The position numbers and the translations under genes were made by a program. This document shows, in pieces, positions 9,301-17,092 of a stretch of 64,000 bases of DNA. The notes under the pieces are model-generated. The model made no database searches and had not been told where the DNA came from. It saw only the letters and a list, made by a program, of their open reading frames with translations. The stretch covers positions 3,410,001-3,474,000 of the forward strand of contig NZ_CP160205.1 in NCBI RefSeq assembly GCF_041080815.1, written 5' to 3'. Source of the stretch: Mucilaginibacter yixingensis (GTDB lineage: Bacteria > Bacteroidota > Bacteroidia > Sphingobacteriales > Sphingobacteriaceae). Numbering within the stretch: the stretch's first letter is position 1; the number at the start of each line of letters is the position of its first letter.

Positions 9301-12209
9301 CCGCCGGTTTATCGGCCACTACAGCTGCTGGTTCACCTTATGTGGTAACGCCATCGGCAGCCACTGGCACCAACGGGTTTAGTGCAGCTAACTACAACAT
9401 CAATTATGTTGCTTACAATGGTACAGTGAGCACTACATCACAAACCATTACCTTTAATGCACTGGCTAACGCGACCTATGGCGATACGCCTATTACGCTG
9501 ACTGGCGCTGCGTCATCTGGCTTGGCAGTGTCATACGCCAGCTCTAACACAGCAGTGGCCACCGTAAGCGGCAGCACACTGACCGTGGTTGGTGCCGGTA
9601 CAACAACCATCACCGCATCGCAGGCCGGTAACAGCAACTACACAGCCGCCACCAGCGTGCCGCAAACACTCACGGTTAACGCCCGTGCTATTACGGTAAC
9701 GGCTGCTGCACAAAGCAAAACTTATGGTGCGGTTGACCCTGTCCTTACCTATAGCGTTACCACGGGATCATTAGTGGGTACGGATGCCTTTACAGGTACA
9801 CTGACCCGTGACGCCGGCCAAAACGTTGGTGTTTATGCCATTAAACAAGGCAGCCTGGCACTGAGCAGCAATTATGCGCTTACTTATGCCGGCGCTAACC
9901 TGACCATTGGCAAAGCCAGCCTAACTATTAAACCTGATAATCAGAGCAGGGCTTATGGCGCTGCTAACCCTACATTGACCGTTGGTTATACCGGTTTGGT
10001 TAATGGCGATGTTGCTTCATCGTTAACTACGCAACCAACCGTTACTACCACTGCAATCAATACATCGCCTGTTGGTTCTTATGCAATTAATGCCAGCGGT
10101 GCGGCTTCAGGTAATTACAACATCAGCTATACGGCGGGCTCTCTGTCTGTAACTCAGGCAGCGCTTACCATTACGGCTACAGGTCCGCTTAAATCATACG
10201 GAACCGCTTTAACTGCCGGTACCAGCACCACCAACTTTACAGCAGGTACAACTGCTAATGGCGAAACTGTTACTTCGGTAACATTGACGCCTGACGCAGC
10301 CGGTTTATCCGCCACTACAGCTGCCGGTTCGCCTTATGTGGTAACGCCATCGGCCGCTACTGGTGCCAACGGGTTTAGTGCCGCTAACTACAACGTCAAT
10401 TATGTAGCGTATAACGGTACCGTAAGCACTACTTCGCAAACTATTACCTTTAGTGCACTGGCTAACGCGACCTATGGCGATGCACCTATTACTTTAACAG
10501 GCACTGCGTCATCAGGTCTGACGGTTTCGTACGCCAGTTCTAACACAGCGGTTGCTACTGTTAGCGGTAATAAAGTAACCATACTGAGCGCAGGTACTAC
10601 TACTATTACAGCCTCGCAAGCGGGCAATAGCAATTATACCGCAGCCGCCAACGTGCCACAAACACTCACCGTTAACCCGCGTGCTGTTACGGTAATTGCC
10701 GCTGCACAAACCAAAGTATATGGCACTACAGACCCTGCACTTACCTATAGCATCAGCTCTGGTACATTGGTAGGCAGTGATGCCTTTACCGGTGCGCTTA
10801 CCCGCAACGCTGGCCAAAATGTGGGCACTTACGCCATTACCCAAGGTACACTGACACTGGGCGGCAATTACGCGCTGACTTATACCGGCGCAAACCTGAC
10901 CATTACCAAAGCTGCATTGAACATTACAGCCAACAATCAGACTAAAGTTTACGGTGCAGCCAACCCGGCCTTAACCGTTGCTTACAGCGGATTTGTAAAC
11001 GGTGATAATTCAGCGGCATTAACTACTCAGCCTACAGTTGTTACTACGGCAACCGCCAGCTCGGCAGTAGGCAGCTACCCTATTACGGCCAGCGGTGCAG
11101 CATCTGGTAATTATAACATCAGCTATACCGCGGGTGCGCTTACCGTTACTAATGCTACGCTTACCATTGCGGCCAACAACCAAACCAAGGTATACGGTGC
11201 GGCTAACCCAGCCTTAACTGTTAGCTACACTGGTTTTGTAAATGGCGATACCCAGGCCAGCCTGACTACTCAACCAACCGTGGTTACTACAGCCACCACG
11301 GCATCGGGCGTAAATACTTACCCTATTACGGCAAGCGGAGCGGCCATTGCCAACTATACCATTGCTTACACCGCAGGTACGCTTACCGTAACCAAGGCGC
11401 CACTTACTGTTACTGCCGACAACAAGAGCCGTTTGTTTGGTGTTGCTAACCCGGCGCTGACCATTACCTACAGCGGTTTTGTAAACAGCGAGAGCGCAAG
11501 CAACCTCACCACACAGGCAACAGCAACTACCGCGGCAACCACTACTACCCTGCCGGGCAGCTATCCTATTACGGTGGGCGGTGCGGCATCAGGCAACTAC
11601 TCGTTTATTTATGTAAATGGCAGCCTCACCATCATTCCGCTTTCTAATGCTAATCTGAATAGTTTATCTGTTAGCTCGGGACCATTGTCGCCAGCGTTCA
11701 GTACGGCAGTTACCAGCTACAGCACCTCGGTAACCTATGATGTTGACCATGTATTCTTCACTCCAGTGTTTGACCCGACTGCTTCGATCCGCATCAATGG
11801 TTCGTCAGTTAACAACGGAGGATCCTTCAATATGCCGCTCAACGCAGGGAACAACACGGTTACGCTTGTGGTAACAGCACAAGATGGCGTCACCACTAAA
11901 ACCTACATGGTTAGCGTTTACCGCGCTATACCACCGGATGCTGTGACGGCTACCAATATTCTGACCCCTAACGGTGATGGCAAGAACGATACATGGGTGA
12001 TTAAGGACATTAATCTGTATCCAAATAATACCGTAACAGTTTATGACCGTGGCGGACGCGTAATCTACGCTAAGCATGGTTACAATAATGAATGGGATGG
12101 TACGCTGCGTGGTGCATCACTTTCTGAAGGCACCTATTACTATACGATAGATCTGGGTGTTCAGGCACGTACTATAAAAGGTTTCATCACTATTTTAAAA
12201 AGTAATTAA
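3393..12209 (+). CDS. Giant MBG-repeat adhesin with T9SS type B C-terminal domain
   Basis: A 2,938-residue secreted protein. The chosen ATG (3393) gives a clean signal peptide cleaved after ARA-26; the longer GTG-started frame (3354) does not. The order of parts is: NHL/beta-propeller-like region (28-355); fibronectin-III-like domain (357-480); several Ig-like domains (480-1020); a cadherin-like domain (1020-1127); a tandem-95/VCBS-type domain with LNNDTDEDGN (1127-1223); another Ig-like module; a long array of MBG and YDG domains (about 1337-2750, repeated KxYG and NPALT motifs); a cadherin-like beta-sandwich (2750-2847); and the gliding-motility-type C-terminal domain (from NILTPNGDGKNDTW to KGFITILKSN). 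That last domain directs export by the type IX system. It is probably an extracellular adhesive filament. Low Cys and very high Thr/Ser/Ala/Gly fit this. Confidence 0.9.
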   Translation: MEKTFTKNWFLVLLVLALGAIVPARAQTYTSKVLGTNLGVSAMCKDAAGNVYVIQTVSTAQSSTQQNAQIVKYAAGTTTGTVLTGTTFQFSEYESVLNYAFGIGIDSGGNIFVTTYNDYFPSDGRDVTTYGKILKFTPSGVNTYTQSTWVTGQYPSGNKIGDFGGLVIDSHDNIFVDAYNDVDGKYEVVKYPSGSTTPSVIFTHVGDANLVSGDHYGPFPALAIDGSDNLYVATNFDTDNNSDGGKIFKLTASSSYTSSTTSIINNAYCTALTCDATGSLYATIATYTVGSGLTSSSVVKYSSDFSTTTTLYSNVSHNGSWEPWGISVPSSSLTFAGAGGGPTGTGHLGDLAVIFSAPSTQATNVSFSSTTEKTTSISWTNGNGASRAVFVKAGTGGSPTLTNSTTYTAATAFGSGTQAGSGWYCVYNGTGTSVSVSNLTAASTYTVMAVEYNGVAGAENYFTTAGTGNPNTVTTASNPALTASGAAPTYSVGGSAVTVDNGITISGGTGTLSTATVSVSTAFASGDALNFVNQNGITGSYNSGTGVLTLSGSASLANYQTALQSVTFSSSSASTTTRGVSFLVGDGVANSSTVSKNISISTSTTISSINLASSSPTNATTVNFTATFASSVTGVTASNFSLTTTGVTGASIGTVTGSGTTWTIPVTTGTGDGTIKLNLANATGISPGISTTLPFAGSTYTIDKTAPTVAITRTDGNPTNANVIDFQAVFSEAVTNVDPTDFVMTNSGVTTGTISVTAINSTTYNISVINVTGDGTARLDLKSGTNIIDAAGNGPAAYTSGEVYTVDQTVPVIFGTSSFSANNTPSDYAKTGNIITLNAIYNEHVTISSFVIGGHAVTPVNTTGNTWRATYTVTSADPEGHMTFEIIAADDAGNTLDATSANVTINGVYVTIDNTLPTVSIGAPSLTLTKADPVSYTVTYNDLNFSASTLSSGDITVNSTGTATAGTIAVTGTGDTRTVTLSNISGDGTLGISIAAGTGADKSGNLTAAAGPSTTFKVFNTVPTNIALSPAAIDENLASGTTVGAFSTTGVNTAAGDTYTYSLVTGTGDTDNGSFTIDGSGNLKSAASFNYEVKNSYSILVRTTDAVGLTFDKQLTVAINNINDAPVAVNDSYTTIKNVPLTVSSAANGVLNNDTDEDGNTLTAVLVSGPAHGSLTLNANGTFTFTPSGGYSGTDSFTYKANDGTVDGNTATVNITINNSVISLDAGSLTAMSTTYGTASASQNFTVSGTNLIAGILVTPPTGFEVSTDNSSFSPTVTLPLSGNNVSSTTVYIRLKATAAANTYAASNVVLSSSNASNVNVPTASSTVSPYAITITANDVPKTYGQTLSNVTGSTAFSSTALVNGETVGQVNIGYGTGAAATDAVGTYTGQVTPSSASGGTFTAGNYSITYAKGKITIGQRTLNVFATGVNKPYDGANTATVNLTDDRVTGDTFTANYTSASFASPNVANGITVSVSGIGISGGASANYSLGNTTATTSANITQAAVTVTATGPAKSYGTALTAGTSTTNFTVGTGLATGESITGVTLTPDAAGLSATTTAGSAYVVTPSAATGTGGFATGNYNVNYVPFNGTVGTSTQTITFNALAGATYGDAPITLTGTASSGLTVTYNSSNTAVATVSGNTVTIVGAGSTTITAAQAGDGNYTAATSVPQTLNVATKSLTVTATGVNKTYDGTATATVNFSDNRVTGDTFTTSSTANFNNKNVGPGKTINVTGISISGGKSANYTLSNTTASASAAITAKAINVTAQTDSKGYDATTSSSVAPVVDALATGDAIATAPVQNFDTPAKGTGKTLTPSGLIINDGNNGDNYAVSYVTNTTGTITARAITVTAGTKTKTYGSIDPALTYSITTGSLAGADAFTGALARTTGEAVGSYPINQGTLALSSNYTLTYVGANLSITQFALTITATGPLKSYGTALTAGTSATNFTAGATVGSEAVTSVTLTPDAAGLSATTAAGSPYVVTPSAATGTNGFSAANYNINYVAYNGTVSTTSQTITFNALANATYGDTPITLTGAASSGLAVSYASSNTAVATVSGSTLTVVGAGTTTITASQAGNSNYTAATSVPQTLTVNARAITVTAAAQSKTYGAVDPVLTYSVTTGSLVGTDAFTGTLTRDAGQNVGVYAIKQGSLALSSNYALTYAGANLTIGKASLTIKPDNQSRAYGAANPTLTVGYTGLVNGDVASSLTTQPTVTTTAINTSPVGSYAINASGAASGNYNISYTAGSLSVTQAALTITATGPLKSYGTALTAGTSTTNFTAGTTANGETVTSVTLTPDAAGLSATTAAGSPYVVTPSAATGANGFSAANYNVNYVAYNGTVSTTSQTITFSALANATYGDAPITLTGTASSGLTVSYASSNTAVATVSGNKVTILSAGTTTITASQAGNSNYTAAANVPQTLTVNPRAVTVIAAAQTKVYGTTDPALTYSISSGTLVGSDAFTGALTRNAGQNVGTYAITQGTLTLGGNYALTYTGANLTITKAALNITANNQTKVYGAANPALTVAYSGFVNGDNSAALTTQPTVVTTATASSAVGSYPITASGAASGNYNISYTAGALTVTNATLTIAANNQTKVYGAANPALTVSYTGFVNGDTQASLTTQPTVVTTATTASGVNTYPITASGAAIANYTIAYTAGTLTVTKAPLTVTADNKSRLFGVANPALTITYSGFVNSESASNLTTQATATTAATTTTLPGSYPITVGGAASGNYSFIYVNGSLTIIPLSNANLNSLSVSSGPLSPAFSTAVTSYSTSVTYDVDHVFFTPVFDPTASIRINGSSVNNGGSFNMPLNAGNNTVTLVVTAQDGVTTKTYMVSVYRAIPPDAVTATNILTPNGDGKNDTWVIKDINLYPNNTVTVYDRGGRVIYAKHGYNNEWDGTLRGASLSEGTYYYTIDLGVQARTIKGFITILKSN
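7909..11640 (+). repeat. MBG/YDG coding repeat array with two 996-base supermodules
   Basis: This lies within the adhesin gene. Segments beginning ACCATTACGG occur at 9171 and 10167, and the next unit begins at 11163 (ACCATTGCGG). This gives two consecutive supermodules of exactly 996 bases (332 residues). Each contains a GPLKSYG domain, a QTITF Ig-like domain, a KTYG/KVYG domain and an AANP MBG domain. A partial earlier copy starts near 7909, and extra single MBG units follow at about 11160-11390 and 11400-11630. Nucleotide similarity remains high but with many synonymous changes, so the duplication is not very recent. Confidence 0.85.
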
Positions 12210-12236
12210 GTTTAATTAACCTTTAGCAAAATTATC

Positions 12237-13160
12237 ATGAACAACTATATAGGATATCTGAAACGCATAACCCTGGCTACGGTATCGGTTTGCGGAATGC
12301 TGATAGGTGAAGCCCATGCACAGTTGAACCCCTTTCAGAGCATGTATTATCAAAACCATTACCTGCTTAACCCTGCACTGGCAGGTGTTGATAAGGGACT
12401 TAACCTGAACGTTAATTACCGGCAGCAATGGAGTAACTTTCCGGGGACGCCTAAAACGGCTGCCTTTACTGCAGATTTTAACGCCGGGGACCGCGTAGGT
12501 GTGGGCGCTAACGTGCAGGACGATCAGTCGGGCCTCATCCGCACTACCCGTGCGGTGGGCTCTTACGCTTATCACCTGCCGTTAAATGATGCTGGCGATC
12601 ACCTTAGTTTTGGTTTATCATTGGGTATTAACAATAGCAGAGTAGACGCCAACAAAGTAAACGGCGACATGTCTGACCAGGAGCTTTTACAATACAACCA
12701 ATTGAAGCCTTACGTTGATGGTGATTTCGGGGCTGCATATACATCAAGCCACTGGTTGGTTAGTGCTGCTGTTCCTAACTTAAAGAGCACCTTGTTTAAG
12801 GGGTCAGACAGCCGTTACGATGCCGACCTGCTAACCTTTTCTGGTATAGTTGCCTATAAATTTACCCAGATAGATGATGGTAATAGTTTTACCATGTCGC
12901 CATTGGCCGGCTACCGAATGGTAAAGGGCTTTAAAGACATCTTTGACGCTGGTTTTAACATCACCATGAACAACTACGGGCTTTACTTTCAAAGCATCTA
13001 TCACACCAATCAGAACATTAGCATGGGTATTGGTTTAGACCAGAAAACGTATATGCTCAATTTTGCCTATAACCTGGAAACCGGCCAACTAAGCAACTAT
13101 ACCCGCGGTGCGTTTGAGTTTGGTTTGAAAATTAATGTCTTTAACTCGCCTGCAAAATAA
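12237..13160 (+). CDS. PorP/SprF family type IX secretion outer-membrane protein
   Basis: A 307-residue beta-barrel protein. A signal peptide ends at AHAQ (residue 29), followed by the family signature FQSMYYQNHYLLNPALAG and NYRQQWSNFPGTPKT. It ends with alternating aromatic strands (FEFGLKINVF). PorP/SprF-like genes regularly sit directly downstream of adhesins with type B C-terminal domains and help secrete or anchor that particular partner. The 27-base gap to the giant gene supports co-transcription and partnership. A strong bidirectional terminator follows. Confidence 0.93.
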   Translation: MNNYIGYLKRITLATVSVCGMLIGEAHAQLNPFQSMYYQNHYLLNPALAGVDKGLNLNVNYRQQWSNFPGTPKTAAFTADFNAGDRVGVGANVQDDQSGLIRTTRAVGSYAYHLPLNDAGDHLSFGLSLGINNSRVDANKVNGDMSDQELLQYNQLKPYVDGDFGAAYTSSHWLVSAAVPNLKSTLFKGSDSRYDADLLTFSGIVAYKFTQIDDGNSFTMSPLAGYRMVKGFKDIFDAGFNITMNNYGLYFQSIYHTNQNISMGIGLDQKTYMLNFAYNLETGQLSNYTRGAFEFGLKINVFNSPAK

Positions 13161-13180
13161 GCAACTATAAGCAATCATAA

Positions 13181-13216
13181 AAAAACCTCACTGGTAATTG
13201 CCAGTGAGGTTTTTTT
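13181..13216. terminator. Bidirectional terminator
   Basis: CCTCACTGG (13186-13194) pairs with CCAGTGAGG (13201-13209) around a 6-base loop. The stem is flanked by an A-run on the left and a T-run on the right, so it can end transcription of the SprF gene (+) and the PAP2 gene (-), which converge here. Confidence 0.9.
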
Positions 13217-13272
13217 ATGATTGTGTTCCCGAGATTATATTATTTGTTAATCAAACAGGTTTATAATCTTCA

Positions 13273-14091
13273 TTAAAATGTTCGGGAGAACTGCAAGCCC
13301 AATGCTCCATCCTGATAGCTGGGCAATAGCAATGCATCTGATGCTTTATGTTTAGCGGCCCTCTCCTTTCCGTGGAACAAATTGTTCCGGATAATAGGGT
13401 ACAGCAGATACGCTCCTTTTGTAGCCAGGATACCAAAACCGGCACCGGCAATTACATCGCTAAGCCAGTGGTCTTTATGATACATGCGCAATACACCGGT
13501 TGTAACCGCCAGCGAATAACCACCCACCCCATACCAGGCCGATTTACCACTATACTCCTGCGCCATAAACTCTGCACCGGCAAAAGCATTGGCTGTATGG
13601 CCCGATGGAAAAGAATAATAATTGCTACCATCCGGCCGCAGGCGATGCGTGGTACGCTTTAGGGTAAACAGCGCCAGGTTCATCATCCCTTGTGCCAGCA
13701 CATAGGTCATGGTTCTGTCTATAAAAGTATTTTTACCATGATCGCCGGCCAGGTTTAACCCGTAAACCAAAATAACCGGCGCAAACTGCAATATATTTTC
13801 GGTGTGACTTGTTACCAGTAAGTTCCTTTCGGTAATCTCTCCATAAACATCATGATCCAGTTGACGGATGGGGTGAAAGATAAAAGACGCAGCCCCATAG
13901 GCCACCAGCGCTGCCGGTGGTATTAGCGCTGCTGTTTTACTATGCAGACGTACTACTGTATCCGGAGCAGTTAATAAATCTTTACGAACGGTATCGACTA
14001 TATTCTTTTTTGTGATAGTATCACTCTGTGCCCTTGCGCTGTTATACAGCAGGCAACCGCTAATTACTAAAACATACTTAAATCTCAGCAT
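13273..14091 (-). CDS. PAP2 superfamily phosphatase, exported
   Basis: A 272-residue protein with a signal peptide (MLRFKYVLVISGCLLYNSARAQ). The three phosphatase motifs are in order: KRTTHRLRP, PSGHTANAF, and RMYHKDHWLSDVIAG, which supplies the final His/Asp. This family removes phosphate from lipid phosphates such as undecaprenyl or phosphatidyl phosphates. The ATG at 14091 is preferred because the longer frame opens with TTG (14145) and would bury the signal peptide. It is probably periplasmic, either anchored or soluble. The substrate is not evident from the sequence or neighbours. Confidence 0.88.
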   Translation of the reverse strand: MLRFKYVLVISGCLLYNSARAQSDTITKKNIVDTVRKDLLTAPDTVVRLHSKTAALIPPAALVAYGAASFIFHPIRQLDHDVYGEITERNLLVTSHTENILQFAPVILVYGLNLAGDHGKNTFIDRTMTYVLAQGMMNLALFTLKRTTHRLRPDGSNYYSFPSGHTANAFAGAEFMAQEYSGKSAWYGVGGYSLAVTTGVLRMYHKDHWLSDVIAGAGFGILATKGAYLLYPIIRNNLFHGKERAAKHKASDALLLPSYQDGALGLQFSRTF

Positions 14092-14220
14092 AACTGGCAA
14101 TATACAAATCAAATCTGTATAAAATCTAAACTTTTCAATAAACAACGGTTATCGTCATTGAGTTTTGTCAACTCAGTTTATTGATCCATATAACAAGTAC
14201 TAAGCTAGTTAGAACACATC

Positions 14221-14257
14221 AAAAAGGGTAGTTTTTCTATCGCAAACTACCCTTTTT
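14221..14257. terminator. Strong hairpin terminator
   Basis: AAAAAGGGTAGTTT (14221-14234) pairs perfectly with AAACTACCCTTTTT (14244-14257). It lies just downstream of the minus-strand SnoaL-DUF417 operon and probably ends it; the symmetrical A/T runs allow use in both directions. Confidence 0.85.
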
Positions 14258-14322
14258 GATGGCACTAAATACCTGAATTCTGGTTATAAAATCGCTACGG
14301 AATGATATCTACCTGGATATGC

Positions 14323-14751
14323 TTAATCAATAATACCGGGAACAAAAAACTCATTAATGCCCGCAACATCAGAAAGATAGGTAGCCATGCTGGTAATCTT
14401 ACCGTCGTTTACCTGGCATACAATAGCTACCTGCTCGTCCAGCAGTAAATCGCCCCTGCTGGCCGTATTATGCAATGAAAGGGTAAAACCATGCAAGCCA
14501 TATAAAATATGCTGCAATTGAAAGTTAACGCCAAAGTTTTTTAGGCCCTGGGCACGTTTAACAATGGCTTCGGCACTGGCGGCCAGACCAGAGAGCACGC
14601 TGGTACCGGGCAATGTCCAGGTGGCATCTGTGGCTAGTATAGTTTGCAGGGTAGCCCAATCGTTGCTTTTTACGGCATTAAGAAATGTACCGGCTACCTG
14701 TAGTTTTTGCTCATCAGTTGGAAGGATATTATTTTGAATGGAGGTGTTCAT
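14323..14751 (-). CDS. SnoaL-like / NTF2-fold protein
   Basis: A 142-residue protein of the nuclear transport factor 2 / SnoaL-like fold. The pattern is AGTFLNAVKSNDWATLQTILATDATWTLPG, then a central sheet (LQHILYGLHGFTLSLHNTA) and a closing strand, VAIVCQVNDGKITSMATYLSD. These cone-shaped proteins may be small enzymes or binding proteins acting on hydrophobic small molecules. It is last in the DUF417-AhpD-SnoaL operon, 19 bases after the AhpD gene, which suggests a role in detoxifying a reactive compound. The specific reaction is unknown. Confidence 0.8.
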   Translation of the reverse strand: MNTSIQNNILPTDEQKLQVAGTFLNAVKSNDWATLQTILATDATWTLPGTSVLSGLAASAEAIVKRAQGLKNFGVNFQLQHILYGLHGFTLSLHNTASRGDLLLDEQVAIVCQVNDGKITSMATYLSDVAGINEFFVPGIID

Positions 14752-14770
14752 GGCTGTGTCTGTATGATGG

Positions 14771-15310
14771 TTAGTTTAATGGTTCTGCGGCAGGGAAATC
14801 AACAGGGATTTTTGTAAGCGCATAAACATAGTTGGTAAAAATCCTGACGGTAACCAGGCCAATCACTTCCATCACCGCGGCATCGTCAAAACCTGCGGCG
14901 TAGAAATCTTCCAATGCCTGCTCATCGGCATGACCTTTATTAATAGTGATTGATTTTGCCAGGCCAATCAGTGCGTTCAGTTTGGCATCAGCAGTGTGGC
15001 CTCTGCGGATGTTCAGTGTATCTTCTTTACTGAAACCGTTTTTCATGGCGGCTAAAGTGTGCCCTGCCAAACAGTAAGCACAATTGTTAATTTCTGACAC
15101 TATGAGTGCAATGGCCTCGCGCTGTTTACCGCTTAACACACCGTGACTTAAGGCGGTATCCAGATCTACAAAGCCTTTCAATGCAGCGGCTGAATAGCCC
15201 ATTGTGGCGTACAGGTTAGGCACCTTGCCCAGACGTTTGGTAAACTGATCAAATATAACTTGTGATTCTGCGCTTACCTGTTCTCTTACAGGAACTTGAA
15301 ATGTTTTCAT
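14771..15310 (-). CDS. Carboxymuconolactone decarboxylase / AhpD-family peroxidase
   Basis: A 179-residue protein with the AhpD-type redox motif Cys77-x-x-Cys80-x-x-x-His84 (NCAYCLAGHT) preceded by the helix REAIALIVSEIN. AhpD-like proteins are thiol-dependent peroxidases or reductants of peroxiredoxins. It lies between DUF417 and SnoaL genes on the minus strand with short gaps, in an operon downstream of an AraC regulator. The likely role is reduction of organic peroxides or reactive chlorine/oxygen products in the cytoplasm. Confidence 0.88.
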   Translation of the reverse strand: MKTFQVPVREQVSAESQVIFDQFTKRLGKVPNLYATMGYSAAALKGFVDLDTALSHGVLSGKQREAIALIVSEINNCAYCLAGHTLAAMKNGFSKEDTLNIRRGHTADAKLNALIGLAKSITINKGHADEQALEDFYAAGFDDAAVMEVIGLVTVRIFTNYVYALTKIPVDFPAAEPLN

Positions 15311-15350
15311 AATGATTGAGATTGTTATGATTTAAGATTTTTATTGAAGA

Positions 15351-15920
15351 TTAATTTTTTGCTTTTTGACTATCGAGGTACAGCCTTGCAGTTTCGCTCA
15401 TGGTAACAATGGTACCACCCAAAATCACCAGGTCTTTAATAACTAACCGACCGCGACCAGACAGGTATGGAAATCCCCATTGAGCATCGCCCAGGTGCGG
15501 CACCCAGCTTTCGGGCGTGGTAACAAGGAAAGAAAGCGTGCCCAGCGTCATCACACCGATGAGGAAACTGGCTATTAAGCTGGGGAGCGGTGCAATTTTG
15601 TACAGGGCGACCAGTAGGGCTAATGTCACCAGGAAAACACCCAGTCCGAAGGAGAAGCCGTAGGTATTATTTTCAATATGCCATTGGTGGTTGGCAGTAA
15701 CCAGCTCGCCTTCTTTATTCTGGTGAGTTTTATACTCATTAGGGTGATGATAGAAGAACGACATGAAAGGGCTGTTGGCCACAAAGGGCACGATGCCGTC
15801 GGCTTCATAAGTGAAGAATTTGAGTCCGCCTATCCAAAGGAAGACTACGACGATGCCAAAACGGACAACTTTTTTTCCGAATTGATCAAGGTTTGCGATG
15901 CTGTTGATAAGTGCTTGCAT
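15351..15920 (-). CDS. DUF417 family membrane protein (RclC/YkgB-like)
   Basis: A 189-residue inner-membrane protein. It has a first hydrophobic segment at VRFGIVVVFLWIGGLKF (about 20-36), the conserved FTYEADGIVPFVANSPFMSF, two central membrane helices (LGVFLVTLALLVALY, LIASFLIGVMTLGTLSFL), and a terminal region with GRLVIKDLVILGG. E. coli RclC of this family is part of the reactive-chlorine response. The sequence here is consistent with that role, supported by the AhpD partner and AraC-type regulator. A 21-base-spaced repeat pair lies directly upstream. Confidence 0.85.
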   Translation of the reverse strand: MQALINSIANLDQFGKKVVRFGIVVVFLWIGGLKFFTYEADGIVPFVANSPFMSFFYHHPNEYKTHQNKEGELVTANHQWHIENNTYGFSFGLGVFLVTLALLVALYKIAPLPSLIASFLIGVMTLGTLSFLVTTPESWVPHLGDAQWGFPYLSGRGRLVIKDLVILGGTIVTMSETARLYLDSQKAKN

Positions 15921-15970
15921 GATGTATGATTTGATGATTCAAAACTACATCAGCAGGCCTACCTGCAACA

Positions 15971-15998
15971 TGGACGATAAGGGCTATTGCTTGGACAA
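15971..15998 (-). promoter_or_regulatory. Candidate direct-repeat regulator site upstream of the DUF417 operon
   Basis: On the minus strand, TTGTCCA (15998-15992) and TCGTCCA (15977-15971) lie exactly 21 bases apart, about 50 bases before the DUF417 start. The distal half-site is inside the last codons of the AraC gene. It matches, with changes, the TTGTCCG pairs before doxX and the alpha/beta hydrolase. This is a weaker example of that motif. Confidence 0.4.
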
Positions 15999-16844
15999 AT
16001 CTGCCACTATAGAATAGCCCGTTTTGTTGCGAAACGTTTGGGGCGATACATTGGTGACCTTCTTAAAAAAGCGACTGAAGTAAAACTCATCCTCAAACTT
16101 TAAAGCATAAGCAATTTCCTTGATGCTCTGCCGGGTCAGGTGCAGCTGTTTCTTAGCTTCCAGAACAAGGCGCTCCTGGATCATTTGCGAGGGCGTTTTT
16201 TTAAAATACCGGCTGCAACGTTTGGTAAAGTTATTGGGCGACATGGCCAGCAGCTGCGCATAATCATTGGGCTTATGCAGGGTTAAATAATGCTGATCTA
16301 AAAGCTGCCTGAATTGCTCCATCTGCTCATCTTTCTCAGAAGGCTCTGCACGACTGTCAATCAGCTTAATTTTAATGCTGCTGGCTTTGGCCAGGAAGAG
16401 CTGCAGGTAAGAGCGCAGCACAATTTCAGACGGGGTCTGTTGCTTAAACTCATCGTCAATATCGTCCAGCAGGTTGGCAAATGTGCGCACATCCCTTTCG
16501 GCTAATGACACACAGGGCTGGATGTAGATATTATTAAACAGCAAGCCGTTACAGGCCACCTCAGCGCGGTGATACTCTATGCAATAAAAATCGCCGTGAA
16601 ACTGGAGCTTTGTTACCGGAGTTGGGGTGCTTTGCTCTATATAAATAGTCTGTAGCGGCGTAGAGAACAGTATGACGGGTGCGGTATAATTAAACGTACC
16701 AAAATCGGCATGATAAGTCCCTTGCCCCTCTGGAATAAACAGGATAGTATATTCTGAGAACTGCACCGGGGTATTCAGCGCACTGGTGTCTAATCTTTTT
16801 ATGCCAAGCAGGTATTCGCCATCTCTTGTAAATACTTCCTTCAT
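15984..16844 (-). CDS. AraC family transcriptional regulator
   Basis: A 286-residue regulator. The N-terminal half (about 1-150) is a cupin-like sensing domain (FSEYTILFIPEGQGTYHADFGTF). The C-terminal third has two helix-turn-helix units: KPNDYAQLLAMSPNNFTKRCSRYFKKTPSQMI, then SIKEIAYALKFEDEFYFSRFFKKVTNVSPQTFR. It is directly upstream of the DUF417-AhpD-SnoaL operon on the same strand, 63 bases away, and probably controls it. AraC proteins bind direct repeats about 21 bases apart, which is the spacing of the repeats found in this region. Confidence 0.92.
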   Translation of the reverse strand: MKEVFTRDGEYLLGIKRLDTSALNTPVQFSEYTILFIPEGQGTYHADFGTFNYTAPVILFSTPLQTIYIEQSTPTPVTKLQFHGDFYCIEYHRAEVACNGLLFNNIYIQPCVSLAERDVRTFANLLDDIDDEFKQQTPSEIVLRSYLQLFLAKASSIKIKLIDSRAEPSEKDEQMEQFRQLLDQHYLTLHKPNDYAQLLAMSPNNFTKRCSRYFKKTPSQMIQERLVLEAKKQLHLTRQSIKEIAYALKFEDEFYFSRFFKKVTNVSPQTFRNKTGYSIVADLSKQ

Positions 16845-17069
16845 AGGTTGTTCGTAGTGATCAAAGTTTTACTGTCGCAAATCTGGCCCTTTTTCCCCGA
16901 TTGCTTATAAGGCCAGCCTTGCCACACAAACTTAAATGAAACCAGCCACTATTTGCAAGTTGTTTAGGAAATGATGTTTTGTGGACGCGATAATACAATT
17001 GAGTCCCCGTTGTCACCTCATTTGTTTCTCGCTCCGCGGATTTTACAGAACGAAAACAGAAAAAGGCAG

Positions 17070-17077
17070 TATTTTTG
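17070..17077 (+). promoter_or_regulatory. -7-like promoter box of cysE
   Basis: TATTTTTG matches the Bacteroidota -7 consensus TAnnTTTG and ends 16 bases before the cysE ATG. A convincing -33 TTG is not visible. Confidence 0.45.
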
Positions 17078-17092
17078 TTAAACTTGCATTTT

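Noticed and set aside
7909..11640. CRISPR-like repeats
   Set aside because: The repeats are in one open reading frame, hundreds of bases long, and encode MBG/YDG domains.
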